NCBI RefSeq assembly: GCF_000001735.4
Contig: NC_003075.7
Location: 12,091,001 to 12,155,000 of the forward strand
Direction of reading: 5' to 3'
Source of the DNA: Arabidopsis thaliana
Taxonomy: Eukaryota > Streptophyta > Magnoliopsida > Brassicales > Brassicaceae
DNA: 64,000 bases
Shown here: positions 12,458-24,523 of the stretch, one piece after another
Layout of the letters: every line of letters begins with the position of its first letter
How positions within the stretch are numbered: the first letter of the stretch is position 1
Notes under the pieces: generated by a model
What the model was told of the DNA's origin: nothing
Database searches by the model: none
Seen by the model: only the letters and a program-made list of their open reading frames with translations
Translations under genes and position numbers: made by a program

Positions 12458-15400
12458 TTAGTACAGCAGCTCTTCGAACACGGGATCTACGCTTTGTCCC
12501 CATTCTCCATTGTACATCTCCAAGAGCTTCTCCGCAGGCGTAACTCCTGTCATTTCAAAACCAAATTTCACCACCAGGTTATCAAACAAAATGTCGGTGT
12601 GGAATTCAATTATGCATTAGGAAACTTCATTTACCTGTTCTGACCACTTCATCGACTGCGTTCAAGAAACCGGCTTCCTTGTAGCCTCTGCGCTCTAAAC
12701 CATCCTGAGAAACAAAGAGAAAATAAGTCCAATAGTTAGAAGCTGGACCAGACGGGATAGAAAGCTGGCTCGAAGTTTCTAAGAGGGTTCATACAAACAC
12801 ACCTTTGCGAGTTTCAGGACATCTTCAGCGACATGCTTTAACAAACCATCCCTAAAAGGAGTCTTTAAGCCAGTAACTGGGACCTGTTGGAAATCAAGTA
12901 TTAGTTTATTACAAGATGTTTTCTAACTGTGGAATAAGAAAATGTAAATGTGGTGCGTCTTGTTATTACTTTGTTCCTTAGCATCTCTCTCTCTGCTGGA
13001 GTCCAGTCAGCTGTCAGATCCAGGATAGCTTGGAGACTATCATCATCATATAATAAACCCACCTGAAATTTGTAGATAAAATCAAAACAACAGTCAATAC
13101 TTTTTGAAACATTCTCATTAAGCACGAAATATATATGTGCTAATAGATGTAGTTACCCAGAAAGCTGGCAGGGCACACAGCCTCCTCCAGGGACCTCCAT
13201 CAGCACCTCTCATCTCCAAGTATCTCTTCAACCGAACCTAGTGTTATGGAACGTTGTCAGACTTCAACATAAGACAGGGAAATGAAAGTCATAGGCTGAT
13301 TGAAAGACTCTTGAGGCAGATGATTAACCTCTGGGAATATTGTTGTCAGATGGTTTTCCCAATCATTATATGAAGGCAGTTCACCAGGGAGACAGGGAAG
13401 TTTTCCAGCCAAGAATTGCTGCAGCATGAAGAATATTATGAGATTAGATATAATTCAAGAAGATCCCATGGTTTTCAATTTGCCAATTCCTTGCAATGAA
13501 ACAGTTATAGAACCTAACAGAAAAGATTAAGGATAGATTTTGACCCGAAATGTCATTCCAGTACAGTCGATGTATTTGTTCTTTCTGTAGGCAAAGTACA
13601 TAGGGACATCGAGTGCGTAGTCAACATACTGCTCAAACCTATACCAGATAAGAACAAAAGAGAGCAATAAAATTAAGATTAGCCATGCTGTTTCAAGAGA
13701 AGGATAAAGATCCAAAGCATCTTTCTATCTTGAACACAAACATATGTAAGAAAATCCACAGAATAGCACATATCAATTTTCCAATAACTCATCAAGAATG
13801 CGAGACAGAGTCATTGGTTTTTGAGAAGCTTCTCATACCAAACCAACCAATGTAATGTAATTGTTTTTCATAGATTAAACATCGATACTCACCCAAAAGA
13901 GTCATCGAAAACAAATGGTAGCATTCCTGTGCGGTCCTTGTCAGTGTCTGTCCATATGTGGCTGTCAAAACATACCAGAGTTATAAGGTGGGAGGGAAAC
14001 TAATTCAAAAAGATATCGGGGATCATAACAACTGAATCTAGATACCTTCTCATGCTGAGAAATCCGTTTGGCTTTCCTTCTGTAAAAGGGGAATTCGCAA
14101 ATAGAGCCGTTGCTATCTGTTGAATTTAGATAATAGTGAGGCAATGGTTAGTCAAAATCGTTAATAAAAGTTTCTGGTTATGCCACAAAGAGATCGAGCT
14201 TCTCACAGGTTGTAAAGCAAGACCAGCACGAAACTTCCTGATCATATCAGCTTCTGAGCTAAAATCCAGATTAACCTGTCAAGATTGCAAGTAATGCAGT
14301 TTCTATAAGTTTCAAAATAAGATTATTGATGAGAACTGGAAAGTTTAGTTTAAGGAAATTATGAAAAGGCGCAAAGTCAGAATATTAATCTAACCTGAAC
14401 AGTACACGTTCGGAGCATCATATCAAGACCAAGGGTACCAACTTTCGGCATGTAGTTTCTCATAATGTCGTATCTCCCCTGCACAGAACACATTACACTA
14501 TGTCAAATCTTACTGCCTGACTCGTCATAGGAAAACTTAACACAAACACCAAGAAATAATCCGAACGTTGGCTATGTAGAATCAGATAATATTATCTGAA
14601 TTAGAAACAAACAGATGTTAACTTTCTTCAATCTTAAGAATAGAGAAAGCGTCATACCTTTGGCATGATGGGTATATCCTCCCGACGCCATTTGGGCTGG
14701 AAGCCAATTCCTAAGAAACCAATTCCCATTTCCTCAGCAACTGCTTTTACCTGTGACATCCGTAGATAGTTGGTTATTTGTCACGTTTTAGGGTGAGAGC
14801 ATTGGCAATAATTATCTTTGAAATTACCTGATAAAGATGTGAATTGACTTCAGCACAAGTTTGATGCAAAGTCTCAAGAGGTGCACCACTAAGCTCGAAC
14901 TGACCCCCAGGTTCAAGTGAAATGCTTTGCTTTCCCTGGTCAACAAAAGGACAGAACGAGTTATCTACAGCAAAAAAAAAAAAAAGACTGAAACCTTATA
15001 ATATACCGATCATTGTGTTGTATATGAAGCTAACATGTTCTACAGGCTGAAAATGTATATAAATAATAAACGGCTCAAAAGATGAAACACAGGAGAATGT
15101 TAACCTGCTTCAGACCAATGATCTTGTCACCTTCCATTACTTTTTCCCATTCAAATCTTTCAGCGATACCATTAAGAAGCTCGGCTATTTGATCATACTT
15201 CATAGGGCGCAAAGTATTGACCTCAAAACCAAATTTCTCATGTTCTGTACCTATTCTGAAAACTCACAATGTTAAGTTAGCAAAACAGAATATTTCTCCA
15301 ATAGACAAACAATCTGGATGAATTCAAACAATACCAACACCGTAAAAGAGCACAAACAAAGAAATATGTCACAATTACAAACACTAAGTAGCATTTTAAC

Positions 15401-15751
15401 AGAACATATAAGCATCAAACTGTACCTATATTTGTCCTTTGTTTTGCATCCAGAGGCAAGATAGGCAATGAGATCCTCTCTCGTCAACGGCTCAGTTGCA
15501 ACTACAGCCTCTTCCGTTGGAGGACTTGCCGCAACAATCAATTGATGCCCTCTCTTACTCCTCTTAACAGAATGGAGAAGCATTGATTTGGTAGATAGAC
15601 TCCTAGAGTAGGAGCTACCAAAAGCTTCTTTCATCCTCAAAACATCCAAATTCCTCACGCCACCCGAAACAACAGCTTTAGTTCCAGCCTTTGAACAAAC
15701 TCCAGAAGGAACAACAGTGTATGATCCTCCTGCTTGAGACAAGAGCGCCAT
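12458..15751 (-). CDS. GSH1: Glutamate-cysteine ligase (gamma-glutamylcysteine synthetase), plastid
   Basis: Catalyses ATP-dependent joining of glutamate and cysteine, the first and limiting step of glutathione synthesis, in the plastid. Fifteen coding exons, minus strand: 15751-15426, 15255-15105, 14935-14829, 14750-14658, 14478-14395, 14275-14207, 14116-14046, 13961-13893, 13638-13545, 13419-13329, 13237-13157, 13062-12970, 12883-12803, 12704-12635 and 12546-12458. They total 1569 nt, or 522 aa, the family length in plants. The N-terminus ([17 protein letters not shown], Ser/Lys-rich to about residue 75) is a chloroplast transit peptide. Diagnostic blocks are [77 protein letters not shown] and the C-terminal [18 protein letters not shown]. 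Known biology of this gene includes the cad2, pad2 and rml1 mutants (metal sensitivity, camalexin and pathogen defects, rootmeristemless) and redox control through intramolecular disulphides. No breaks are seen. Confidence 0.99.
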
Positions 15752-15765
15752 GGTATATATAGCTC

Positions 15766-16124
15766 CTGCAATTATAACAATTCATCATAAGCTATGAGAA
15801 ATCACAAATAACTGCATTTTTCTCAATTCTAATAACATATATCACATAATTAGAATCAGCAGCTACCACAGAATTGAACTATCATCTGGAAGAACAAATC
15901 AAAATTCGTGTATCACCAAACCAGAAACAACAACAACAACAAAAATCAAATCAAAGCAAAAATCTGCAAAAATTCGACTCTAACAAAACCAAAATCATGC
16001 AACAGCCAAAAAAAAATCATGAGAAAAAGCGAAGATTCAACCAAAAAAAAAAAAGCAGAACAAATCAATCAAAAACCAAAATCCACAAGTCCAGAAAGCG
16101 AAGAAGAAGAGAAGCAAATCACAC
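15766..16124 (-). promoter_or_regulatory. GSH1: Probable 5' UTR intron of GSH1
   Basis: On the minus strand a donor (CAG|GTGTGA, exon ending 16125) and an acceptor (TTGCAG|GAGC, exon resuming at 15765) bracket 359 bp. The intron would end only about 14 bp before the start codon. Leader introns near the start often raise expression in plants. Inferred from splice motifs only. Confidence 0.55.
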
Positions 16125-16212
16125 CTGAAATTCGTCAAGCTTGACGGAGATTGAGAGACACCGTCGAAATCAAGAAGAAAGCTTAAAGAGCAAAAACGAA
16201 TCGGCGTTTCAA

Positions 16213-16220
16213 ATTTATAT
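16213..16220 (-). promoter_or_regulatory. GSH1: Candidate GSH1 TATA box
   Basis: ATATAAAT on the minus strand, about 90 bp upstream of the inferred leader-intron donor. Confidence 0.45.
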
Positions 16221-19200
16221 GCGACTGAGAGAGAAATGAGAAACTGATAAAAAAATGAAAGAAAGTTGATCAGTGGAGCATGAGCCGATCAGTGGAGCTG
16301 AGCTGTCTATAAAAGAAAGTTGATAAAATTAATAATCATTGTAATAAAAGATTCTTTCGTTTTTTGCCTCTTACTTTTCCATTTCTCACAAATTTAACCC
16401 TAATAGTTTTTTAAATAACCAGTTTATTAGTAGTTTAAACAAAGGTTAACTTTATAGTGTGTATAATGAATTAATGATATTTCTATTCTTTATAGTATAC
16501 TTTAAACGAGGTTTAACTTTACGATATTTAATTTAGAACGTAAAATAATGAAAAGTGTGTCACTAACCAACCACATGACCTCAGATAAAATACTCTATAG
16601 GAAAAGAAATATATATACTACTATAAAAAACAGTATCATTATCTATTTGGTTTGATTGTGTCGACAAAAAAATCTTGGTTCTGATGAACGAAAATTGGCG
16701 TTATGTTTTTATATTTCCTACTTCTTAGTAGGTGGAATCAAATCCTGCTTTTATAATCAACAATTTAATGATACAAAAACATGTGAATGGTAGATAATGA
16801 ATCACCATCAAAAGTTCTACTTGTGTATAATAATATATATAGATACGGGATGGATTTGACAATATCCCAATTATAACAATGGAAGGCTATTTGTCTATAT
16901 TGTTCATGGAATAGTATGGTACCATGGTGGTCATTTACCTTATTTTTAGAAATAACTGTATTTTTAGTAGTAAACACAATTATGGCTATATATCACCTAA
17001 TTTCTCTATCTGAGTTTGATTTTGTATTCGTGACAAAATCATAGTAAAACAAGTTTAGAAATTTTGTTTACTATTTGGTAATCTACAAAATCCTTCAAAT
17101 TCCATGGTATTTTTCACATACTTTCGAGAATTTGGTTTTCTCAAAATGAGAAAAACTAATTATTGTGTTAAGTTTTTTTTTTTTTTTTTTTTTGAATGTT
17201 ATAACACATTTGAGTTTTGTTATAATTTAAAATCTTAAAATTCGAGCTTCGTTCTAATTTCATTATATCGCACAGATTGACTCTATCTTTTTTTTTTTTT
17301 TTAATTGACTCTATTCAAATTTTACTACAAGATCCATTATTGTGTTACATATCGATACTCCTATGAATTATGAAGCTGTGCTAAAAAAACATGTGGCATT
17401 AGTAATTTATTTATTTGATATCAATTATGGCTGCCATTGAAAAACAAATAGATGCAGAATTGCTTGCGTTTGCATATACGTAACGTAAGTAAAAACTAAA
17501 AACTCTTGTAGCGACAAAAATAGAAAAACAAAAAAAACTCTTGTAATTGTGCACTTCTATGTTGTATGTTTAAATTAATATCAAATATATTTTATCGAAC
17601 ACATGAATGAATAAGTTATAAGAAGGTAAGGTAGGTGGACACGTGCGTGACTCAAAAATGGCGGCCATGACTTCTAATCTCCACACCACCAAAGCCTTAA
17701 ACGGAACCCACCTCCACAGTTTCTTCCTATACATTCGTCACTCACAAGTCACACCGTTTCAACTTTCACGAAAACTTATCTAAAAAATAATAATTAACAT
17801 TTGACATAATGGAAAATCACATTAATATATAGCCGTCAAAGAGTGAAGTCAGAAATCCTAAAACGATACGGAATTAAGCTGGAGTGTGCTATGCAGACTC
17901 TTTCAGTTAATCTTTTCCTTTATATTCCAACCTTAACGTTTTCTAATATCCACGAGAAACCCTAAACTTTCGATTTCACATTAAAGACCCCAATCCTCAG
18001 CACAAAGTAACTAAATGCATCAGACATAGTAGCTAGCTATTTGCGCTTATAATGATTTGAAGTTACCAAAAGATTTTCTTCCTAGGGATTAAGAGAAAAG
18101 TAACATCTGGGATTGTCATGGCAAGCCCAACTCATAAGTCTCACCGAAGCCCAACTACACATATTCTTAATATGGCCGAAGAGGTAGATGATACACAATC
18201 TTGAAAAGTTGTTCTAAGTGGCTGTTGGTGTTGGATTCTCACATTTGAACTCGGCCTATTCAAGGCCCATAAAGAAAGCTTATATAGGTAACATCGAGCT
18301 ACAACATTCCGGAGCTTCATGACTCTCACCAGGCCCAAGTCACATCAGTTTAGCTCGTGATGGCCCTATACAGTTTGAGCAAGTCAAAATAAAACGGGCA
18401 TATCTAACAAATTAAAAAGGAAACGTTAAATTGGTAGACATCGAGATGGGGACGTTATGATTTGCATGGATTGACTAAGGAGGTCGTATAGACCAGGGTC
18501 ACTTCTTTCTAGAAAACAAGCTAGAAAATAGATCAAGAGCCTTTTTTAATTCCAATCTTTTATCTTTGTAAATCAGTTCGATTTTCATACTAATCGACTG
18601 ATATTAACCTCGATTCTTTCTCATGATTTAAAACCACCATAATGGATATTGACATCGACAGTGACGTAACTCAGTGTGTACCGATAAAAAGATTGTACTA
18701 CAAGAGTGAGGGCCGGGGCATATTCAACAGCCGAAAGAATGAAAATCAATCAAAACTTTAAGAGATTATGTGTCATATACTCATATTATGTGAAATCCAT
18801 CTCAAGACAGTTCATCGTTCATTTGTTCTAACTTCTAAGACATATTTTAAAAGCTTTATTGGTTTTGTCTTATAATTTAGATTTAAAATTATTCTCTTAT
18901 TGTTGAGTTTCTAGTTTTTCTTTTTATGCTTCTATGACTAGAAATACTTTACTTATAAGTTAAAATATATATTTTTAAAATATAATTCGAATTCATTGAA
19001 CTAAGACAATTGTTAAACTTGTTCGTTTAGGTTAAATGGTTAAAGAGATATTTGTCTGATCATAGAAGAATAAAAGGGAAACAATGACTATATAAGGAGT
19101 TTAAAAAAAAAATGTAATTTGAAGATAAAAACGAAAAAAATAAATAAATTAATGTCTTGAAATGTATTTTATATAATAAGATAAAAAAATTCATTTGATC

Positions 19201-19943
19201 TCCATAATCCTTATTTAGATAAAAACAATAATGAAAAAATCATTTTTATTAAAAAATACCAAATTAAAAAACAATCATATAAAGAAAAATCTTATTTTCT
19301 TTGTTTAAAAAATCTAATACCATATACATTTACTGCCAAAATCTTTTCCTAACAAAGTGTTTACAAAATTATTATATTCAAATGTTTGGTAGCTAATGTT
19401 TATAATTCTAAAGTATAAAAAGGTAAGATATCTGACTACAAAATCTTTTCCTAATTAAGTATTGTAGACGGATTTTTTACCCTTTTTTACTTTTGACTTA
19501 ATAAATAATTATGAAGAATTTTTTTTTTCAATTAGATAATTAAATTAGTTAATAATTTGTAAGAATTGAATCTTTGAACTCTATCATACAAAGTTAAACT
19601 ATTAAAAATAAATTTTACAAAAATTATTGTATCGCACCAAATTTTAAATAGAAAAAATTAGTTTAGAGACTTCTGATTCGGTCCAACAAACGGTACGATT
19701 TAAAATTACAACATTAATCTAATATCTTTCTTTTTCGTATTTTAGGAGCGAAACAAAGACAAAAATTTAAAGCTGTTACCATCCAATTTGAGGGTTGTAA
19801 AAGCAAGGAGAAAAATCTATATATCTAGAGTCCTCCAAAGACACTTATAAGTTCTCACACACAATCTTTTATCTTTCATTGTTTCTCTCACTCTCTCTTG
19901 TTGTGAATTCTTTCCTTTGATCTTTCAGGTTTGCAAGTTCCAA
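16221..19943. other. Long intergenic region upstream of GSH1
   Basis: No gene is firmly supported over about 3.7 kb. Poly-T runs lie at 17170-17195 and 17289-17302. A 42-codon ATG frame starts at about 17658, about 12 bp downstream of a CACGTG G-box (about 17639-17645). At 18120-18360 there are several GGCCCA/AGCCCA motifs of the kind found in plant promoters. The right edge, with TATA at about 19817, is the promoter of the next gene. Confidence 0.5.
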
Positions 19944-20390
19944 ATGGGGAAAAAATCTAAGCCGTTTATATTATCATCAGATGCACCTAAGCCCCCTCAT
20001 AGGCAGCCTTACAAAGCTCTTCTGATAAGCGCTCAGTCATCTAAAGTGAATTCAACAGATGGTGAAGCAACTGGTTCGCAAATGAAGCCGCGGAAACAAA
20101 GAAAAGCCCCTTACAAAGCTCTTCTCATTAGAGCTCGATCACCAGGACTAAGTGAGGAAAGCTCTTCGGAGAGTGACTTTTCCTATGAAGCGGATTGTGA
20201 AGCATCCGATTCATCATCAGCGGAGAGTGAAGCAACCAATATGAAGCCGATGAAGAACAAAACTGCGAGAAAAGCTCCAGAAGCGAGGCTAGCAGACAAA
20301 GAGCAAAACAAGAGGAGAAGGATCTCAGAGAAGAACAATAATCCTGAAGAAACCATGTCCTGGGAACCAGAAGTTAAAAAGACTCTTTGA
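19944..20390 (+). CDS. Small Lys/Ser-rich protein of unknown function with duplicated PYKALLI motif
   Basis: A 148-aa frame. The ATG at 19944 follows a possible leader acceptor (ctttcag) and the context aaATGGGG. A TATA motif (ctatatatc) lies at about 19817, and a CT-rich leader precedes the gene. I do not recognise a domain. Visible features are an internal duplication (PYKALLI at residues 22-28 and 56-62, each followed by a basic/Ser stretch), an acidic serine-rich segment (about 68-97) and a basic NLS-like cluster (NKRRR, 122-126). Composition suggests a disordered nuclear protein. It could be a co-regulator or a young lineage-specific gene. The promoter-like 5' flank and codon content favour a real gene, but function is open. 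Confidence 0.6.
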   Translation: MGKKSKPFILSSDAPKPPHRQPYKALLISAQSSKVNSTDGEATGSQMKPRKQRKAPYKALLIRARSPGLSEESSSESDFSYEADCEASDSSSAESEATNMKPMKNKTARKAPEARLADKEQNKRRRISEKNNNPEETMSWEPEVKKTL

Positions 20391-22307
20391 AAGAAGATTT
20401 CGACAGAAGAAGCATAAAGCAAGGCTAAGGAGAAACCATGATCTCATGTTCTAAAATTGTAGTTCGATCTTATCTTTTATTTTCTTAATTCTGATTTTTA
20501 ATTTTGTGTTCTATCATAAACATTATCATCTTGCTGAGAATTTTAATCCAATATTTTCTTTTGAGCCTTCATCGTCTTTGATTCCAAGTGTTGTTAGTGT
20601 ACCAATGAGATTTGGATTCTCTTTCTTTCTTTATTAAAAAGTTCCATCCATATACAAACGATGCATGTTGAGAACATACGTTTTTTTTATTTGAAGTGAT
20701 TAATGGCTAAGTTAATTAGATGGCTGGAGTTTGTTACAGTGGATAAGAAGAGGCTTAAGCTAAACCACTTAATTTATTCATTAACTTGTAAATGTACATA
20801 GAATACTTTTTTTTTTTTTAGTTTTTATCCTTTGTCTTAACATTTACTTTTTTTTTTGTTTGATTATCGAAAATCCGTCATAAGAGGTCCATGTAACCTA
20901 CAATTAAATATTGAAGCTATAGAGTGAACATCAACACATGATTTTGTATAGGAAAGTTGAAGATGTCAATGAAAAAAATCTTGACCCATATTAAATCTAT
21001 TTCACATATTCAAAATTTCCAACCAATATTAAACTTTAAGATTCAGAAACCTAAAGATTTTCTCCGAATTCTCTTTATTGAAGATAGTTTCAAATTCCTT
21101 CACCAACTCTCTCACAAACCCTAGAAATGTGAGAAAATTTCTTGAACGTCCATTCTTAAAATTCAGCTTTAACACGTGAGTTAACCATTTGTGTCGTTTT
21201 ATTGTAAAACTGGCATTTAAGGGGTAGATTTTGTATATTTTAATAGACATTATTAATATTGGCAGATGACAGTTCATAGATTTCAAAACTAGGAAAAAAG
21301 AAAATTAGTGGTTTTGTCCCTATATAGGTTTCCTTTTATTGCTATTAAAACGAAATATCTAAAATTATATATATATATATATATTATTGATTTCAAAACT
21401 TTTTTTCTTTTTTCTTCTTCTTTTTTTACCTCTTTAAATTTAAAAGTAAAAAAAAAACATATTTATCCTAAGAACTAATTAGACTAGAGATATGATTATT
21501 AAAACCAATTAATTAAAAACAAAAAGGTTCAGAAAAACATTACAGAAATCATATTAAATATGGCTATCTATCTGTAAAACGAAGCTAAGACATATCCAAA
21601 ATTTGCACAAAAAGACATATTTCAGACGTTAAGGAGCTTTCTGTTGGTAATTTTTTCTAGTGTTTTTGGGATTTACCTTACCAACCCCATATTGATTACT
21701 AGATATTGTACATGTATTTGTTATGATTAAAGTGTATGTGTGGATGAAAGTTTAAAATCCGTTATAGATAGATATATTTGTAGGTTATTTGTTTTATCCC
21801 GTTACTTGCTAAAAATATTTAACTGCCGAGACGACTTACTACATAGTTTTTTTTTTTGTCAGCAAACCTTTTCCGTATTTCGACCAGAAAATCTAACAGA
21901 GACAATTACTATTCTGAGATTCTAACCGAAAGATTATATAGGTAAAATAATTTTCTGTTGGTTGGTAAATTTTTGAGTTTTTTTTTTTAAAATTGTGAAG
22001 ACTCTTTTTCCTTGGTGGTGAGTACAACTGAATATTTTTGGATTTTGTTTTTGGTGATTCAGTTTCTAGGTTGCCCAAATTATTCATCATTTATCTTATA
22101 TTAAATATGAAATTATTAGAACGGGTTGCTAATTACGATATATATATAGATATAATACTTTGTATTTTTTTTTATAACCCGCATAAGAAAGCTGTTAACC
22201 AAAGAAATTTTGACCTAACTATTGAAAGAAGTGTTGATGAGCAAAGATAAAAACAATATCCATTGCCAAGTTTGAGGGATTTGAAGTTGACCACCAAAGA
22301 AGTGGAG
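20391..22307. other. Intergenic
   Basis: AT-rich with several poly-T tracts and an (AT)n run at about 21367-21385. No gene is supported. Confidence 0.6.
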
Positions 22308-24523
22308 ATGGAGCAGAGAAAGCGGAAGAAGGAGAGTGAGGAAATGCTTTTGAATAAGAAAGCAAAGTTAGAGTGGAGACCGGAGGATTATGCGCAGGCA
22401 ATTGGATTATCTCATAAGTGTACTGGTAAGGGTGAAAAGAAGAAATGTCATTACAAGACATTTCAGTTTCATGCCAATAAATATGGACTGGTGAGTTTTG
22501 TTTTGCTTTTCAGATTATGCTGATTTGAAGATTTTGACATTTGACTGATTACAACATTTATCTAGTATTTGAGTGTTTACTATGCTGGCTAAATTGTATG
22601 TGATCTTTTCATTTGATATATTGCATTTTTTGGATGTAAATCTGAAACTTTTTTGTTTCATATCATCTTATGAAAATCTTAAACCAGTACTAGTTTTGTC
22701 ACTATAAATGCGATCTATCACTTAATGAAAGTTTATAACAACAATTTTTAAATCAAGTTTAGATCAACTTTTAAAGAGTTATGCCAAGCATAACAACTTT
22801 TTCAAAAACAATTGTGTAATAAGACTCAAACGATATTTATAGTGAAACCTATTTTTGTCTCCACTTCTTTCATTGTATCTATTGTATTACCATTTCTAAT
22901 AGATTTTTACTTCTTCTTGTTTTTTTTTTTAAATCTTCATAGGAGGACTCAGTGCTATTGGTTCCAGAGGATGGAGAAAAGCCCTATGTTGCGATCATAA
23001 AGGTTAGAAAATAATAAGAAGAAAAACTGATATGATTTTCTGTTGTTGTCTTATCACATATAAATTCTTTGTTGGACAGGATATTTATACACAAAGAAAA
23101 GAAGGTCACGTGAAGCTTGAAGTGCAGTGGCTTTATCGTCCAGAAGAGGTGGAGAAAAAATATGTTGGAAACTGGAAATCCAAAGGCTCAAGAGACCTCT
23201 TTTACAGTTTCCATCGCGACGAAGTATTTGCTGAATCTGTAAAAGATGATTGTATCGTGCATTTTGTTCAAGAGAATAAGCAAATCCCAAACCGTAGAAA
23301 GCATCCTGGCTTCATCGTGCAGCATGTTTATGATAATGTTAAGAAGAAGCTTAGGAAGCTCACTTTTAATGGCTTTGACTTGCAGCAAAAGCGTGAAATA
23401 GATCATTTTGTGGAAAAGACAATTTTGCGAATAGGCCATCTTCGTGACATTGTGAAGGAGCAAAAGACTTTGATCTCGAGGAGTAAAAGAACTGTTCCTC
23501 AAAGCTATATTATAAAAGCGGTGGAAACAAGTCGTGAAAGCAATAATGTGGTTAACTCCATCTTGGAAAGTTTTGATTTGTTGACCGGTGATTCGGATCG
23601 TGACAAGAGTTTGGAGGAGCTTCTGGAAGTAGTTAAGCCCAAGTGTCGTACAAGTAGAAAGAAGCAAGCTGGTGATTATGATTCTTTCTGGCCAAATGAT
23701 GTTGTTTCGGTGGTGAGTGCTCTTGAGCAGGCTTTATATGATTCTTTGAAAGACGATATAGCAAAGTATAGTAACAAGGTGGAGATTCTGGTTGGTAAAC
23801 TCAAGGTCAGCTTACTTCATTTTTCTCCTCCATTCCATTTTTTTTTTGGTCAATGAGCCATGAGTTACTAAACGTGCAAGCCCAAGGGTTAGACAAACAT
23901 TTAATTCTAAACTATGAAATGTTTTTGGTTTATATTGGAGAAAATATATGTTATGCTACGTTTATCTTGTTTATATTGGAGAATTTTAGAAATTGTTTAG
24001 AGGTGTTTTCAGTTTGTTGTAAATTCACATTTTAATTATTTTTTTGGTATTTGAGTGTCTTCGTAGTGATCTCTTATTTTTTTGTTTGCAGAACTCACGA
24101 GTGCTAGCTAGACGACTTCTTGATGGCGAATTAAAACCTGAACAAATTATAAAGATGACGTGTTATGAGCTATTGGTAATCTCTTTCAGTCACAGACTTT
24201 TGAATCTTAATTATAAATGTTTTTTTGCTGCCTACTATATCGGGATAAACTTCAAAGCGGATTCTTTTAGTGAAAATGGAATTTTTCTGATGAACCAATA
24301 CCACTGAACCTGAATAACAAACTAGTTAATTATTAATCACTCTTTAATGATTTTGACATATTAATTAAAGTGACTAAGGTTAGCTTCTTCTTTTTTTCCC
24401 CGGAATCAGCGTGGTTTCACTTTTGATGAATTAAAGGTTGATTTGGAGGAACCAATATTGAAGGATGATGCTTCTTCATCCATCTCCAAAAGTGTTGGGC
24501 GGAAAGATTCTTTCGAAGAATAA
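22308..24523 (+). CDS. BAH-domain protein with TFIIS-central-like segment
   Basis: Five exons: 22308-22490, 22943-23002, 23080-23805, 24092-24175 and 24410-24523. All are multiples of three, giving 388 aa. The frame is closed by TAA at 22248, so the first ATG available is 22308 unless a further leader exon exists. Residues 1-20 are a basic Glu/Lys helix. The BAH-like domain covers about residues 55-190 (EDSVLLVPEDGEKPYVAIIK, then VKLEVQWLYRPEE, then FYSFHRDEVFAESV and CIVHFV). This is the pattern of BAH modules that dock on histone tails or chromatin proteins. A helical linker follows. From about residue 285 the chain resembles the TFIIS central domain (SALEQALYDSLKDDIAKY, then NSRVLARRLLDGELKPEQII, then MTCYELL). 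The combination suggests a nuclear protein linking chromatin marks to transcription elongation. The TFIIS zinc ribbon is absent, so RNA-cleavage stimulation is unlikely. No breaks are seen. Confidence 0.88.

Noticed and set aside
12208..12543. Plus-strand 111-codon frame at the end of GSH1
   Set aside because: It overlaps the GSH1 last exon and 3' UTR in antisense; low-complexity content and no domain.
15874..16144. Lys/Gln-rich plus-strand frames near the GSH1 start
   Set aside because: They lie antisense in the GSH1 leader intron and leader, in an A-rich tract; not protein-like.
22263..22307. Upstream extension of the BAH protein to 22263
   Set aside because: The codon there is TTG, not ATG, and TAA closes the frame at 22248; the first ATG is 22308.
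23188..23667. 159-codon minus-strand frame in the BAH gene
   Set aside because: Antisense of exon 3, with no protein-like features.
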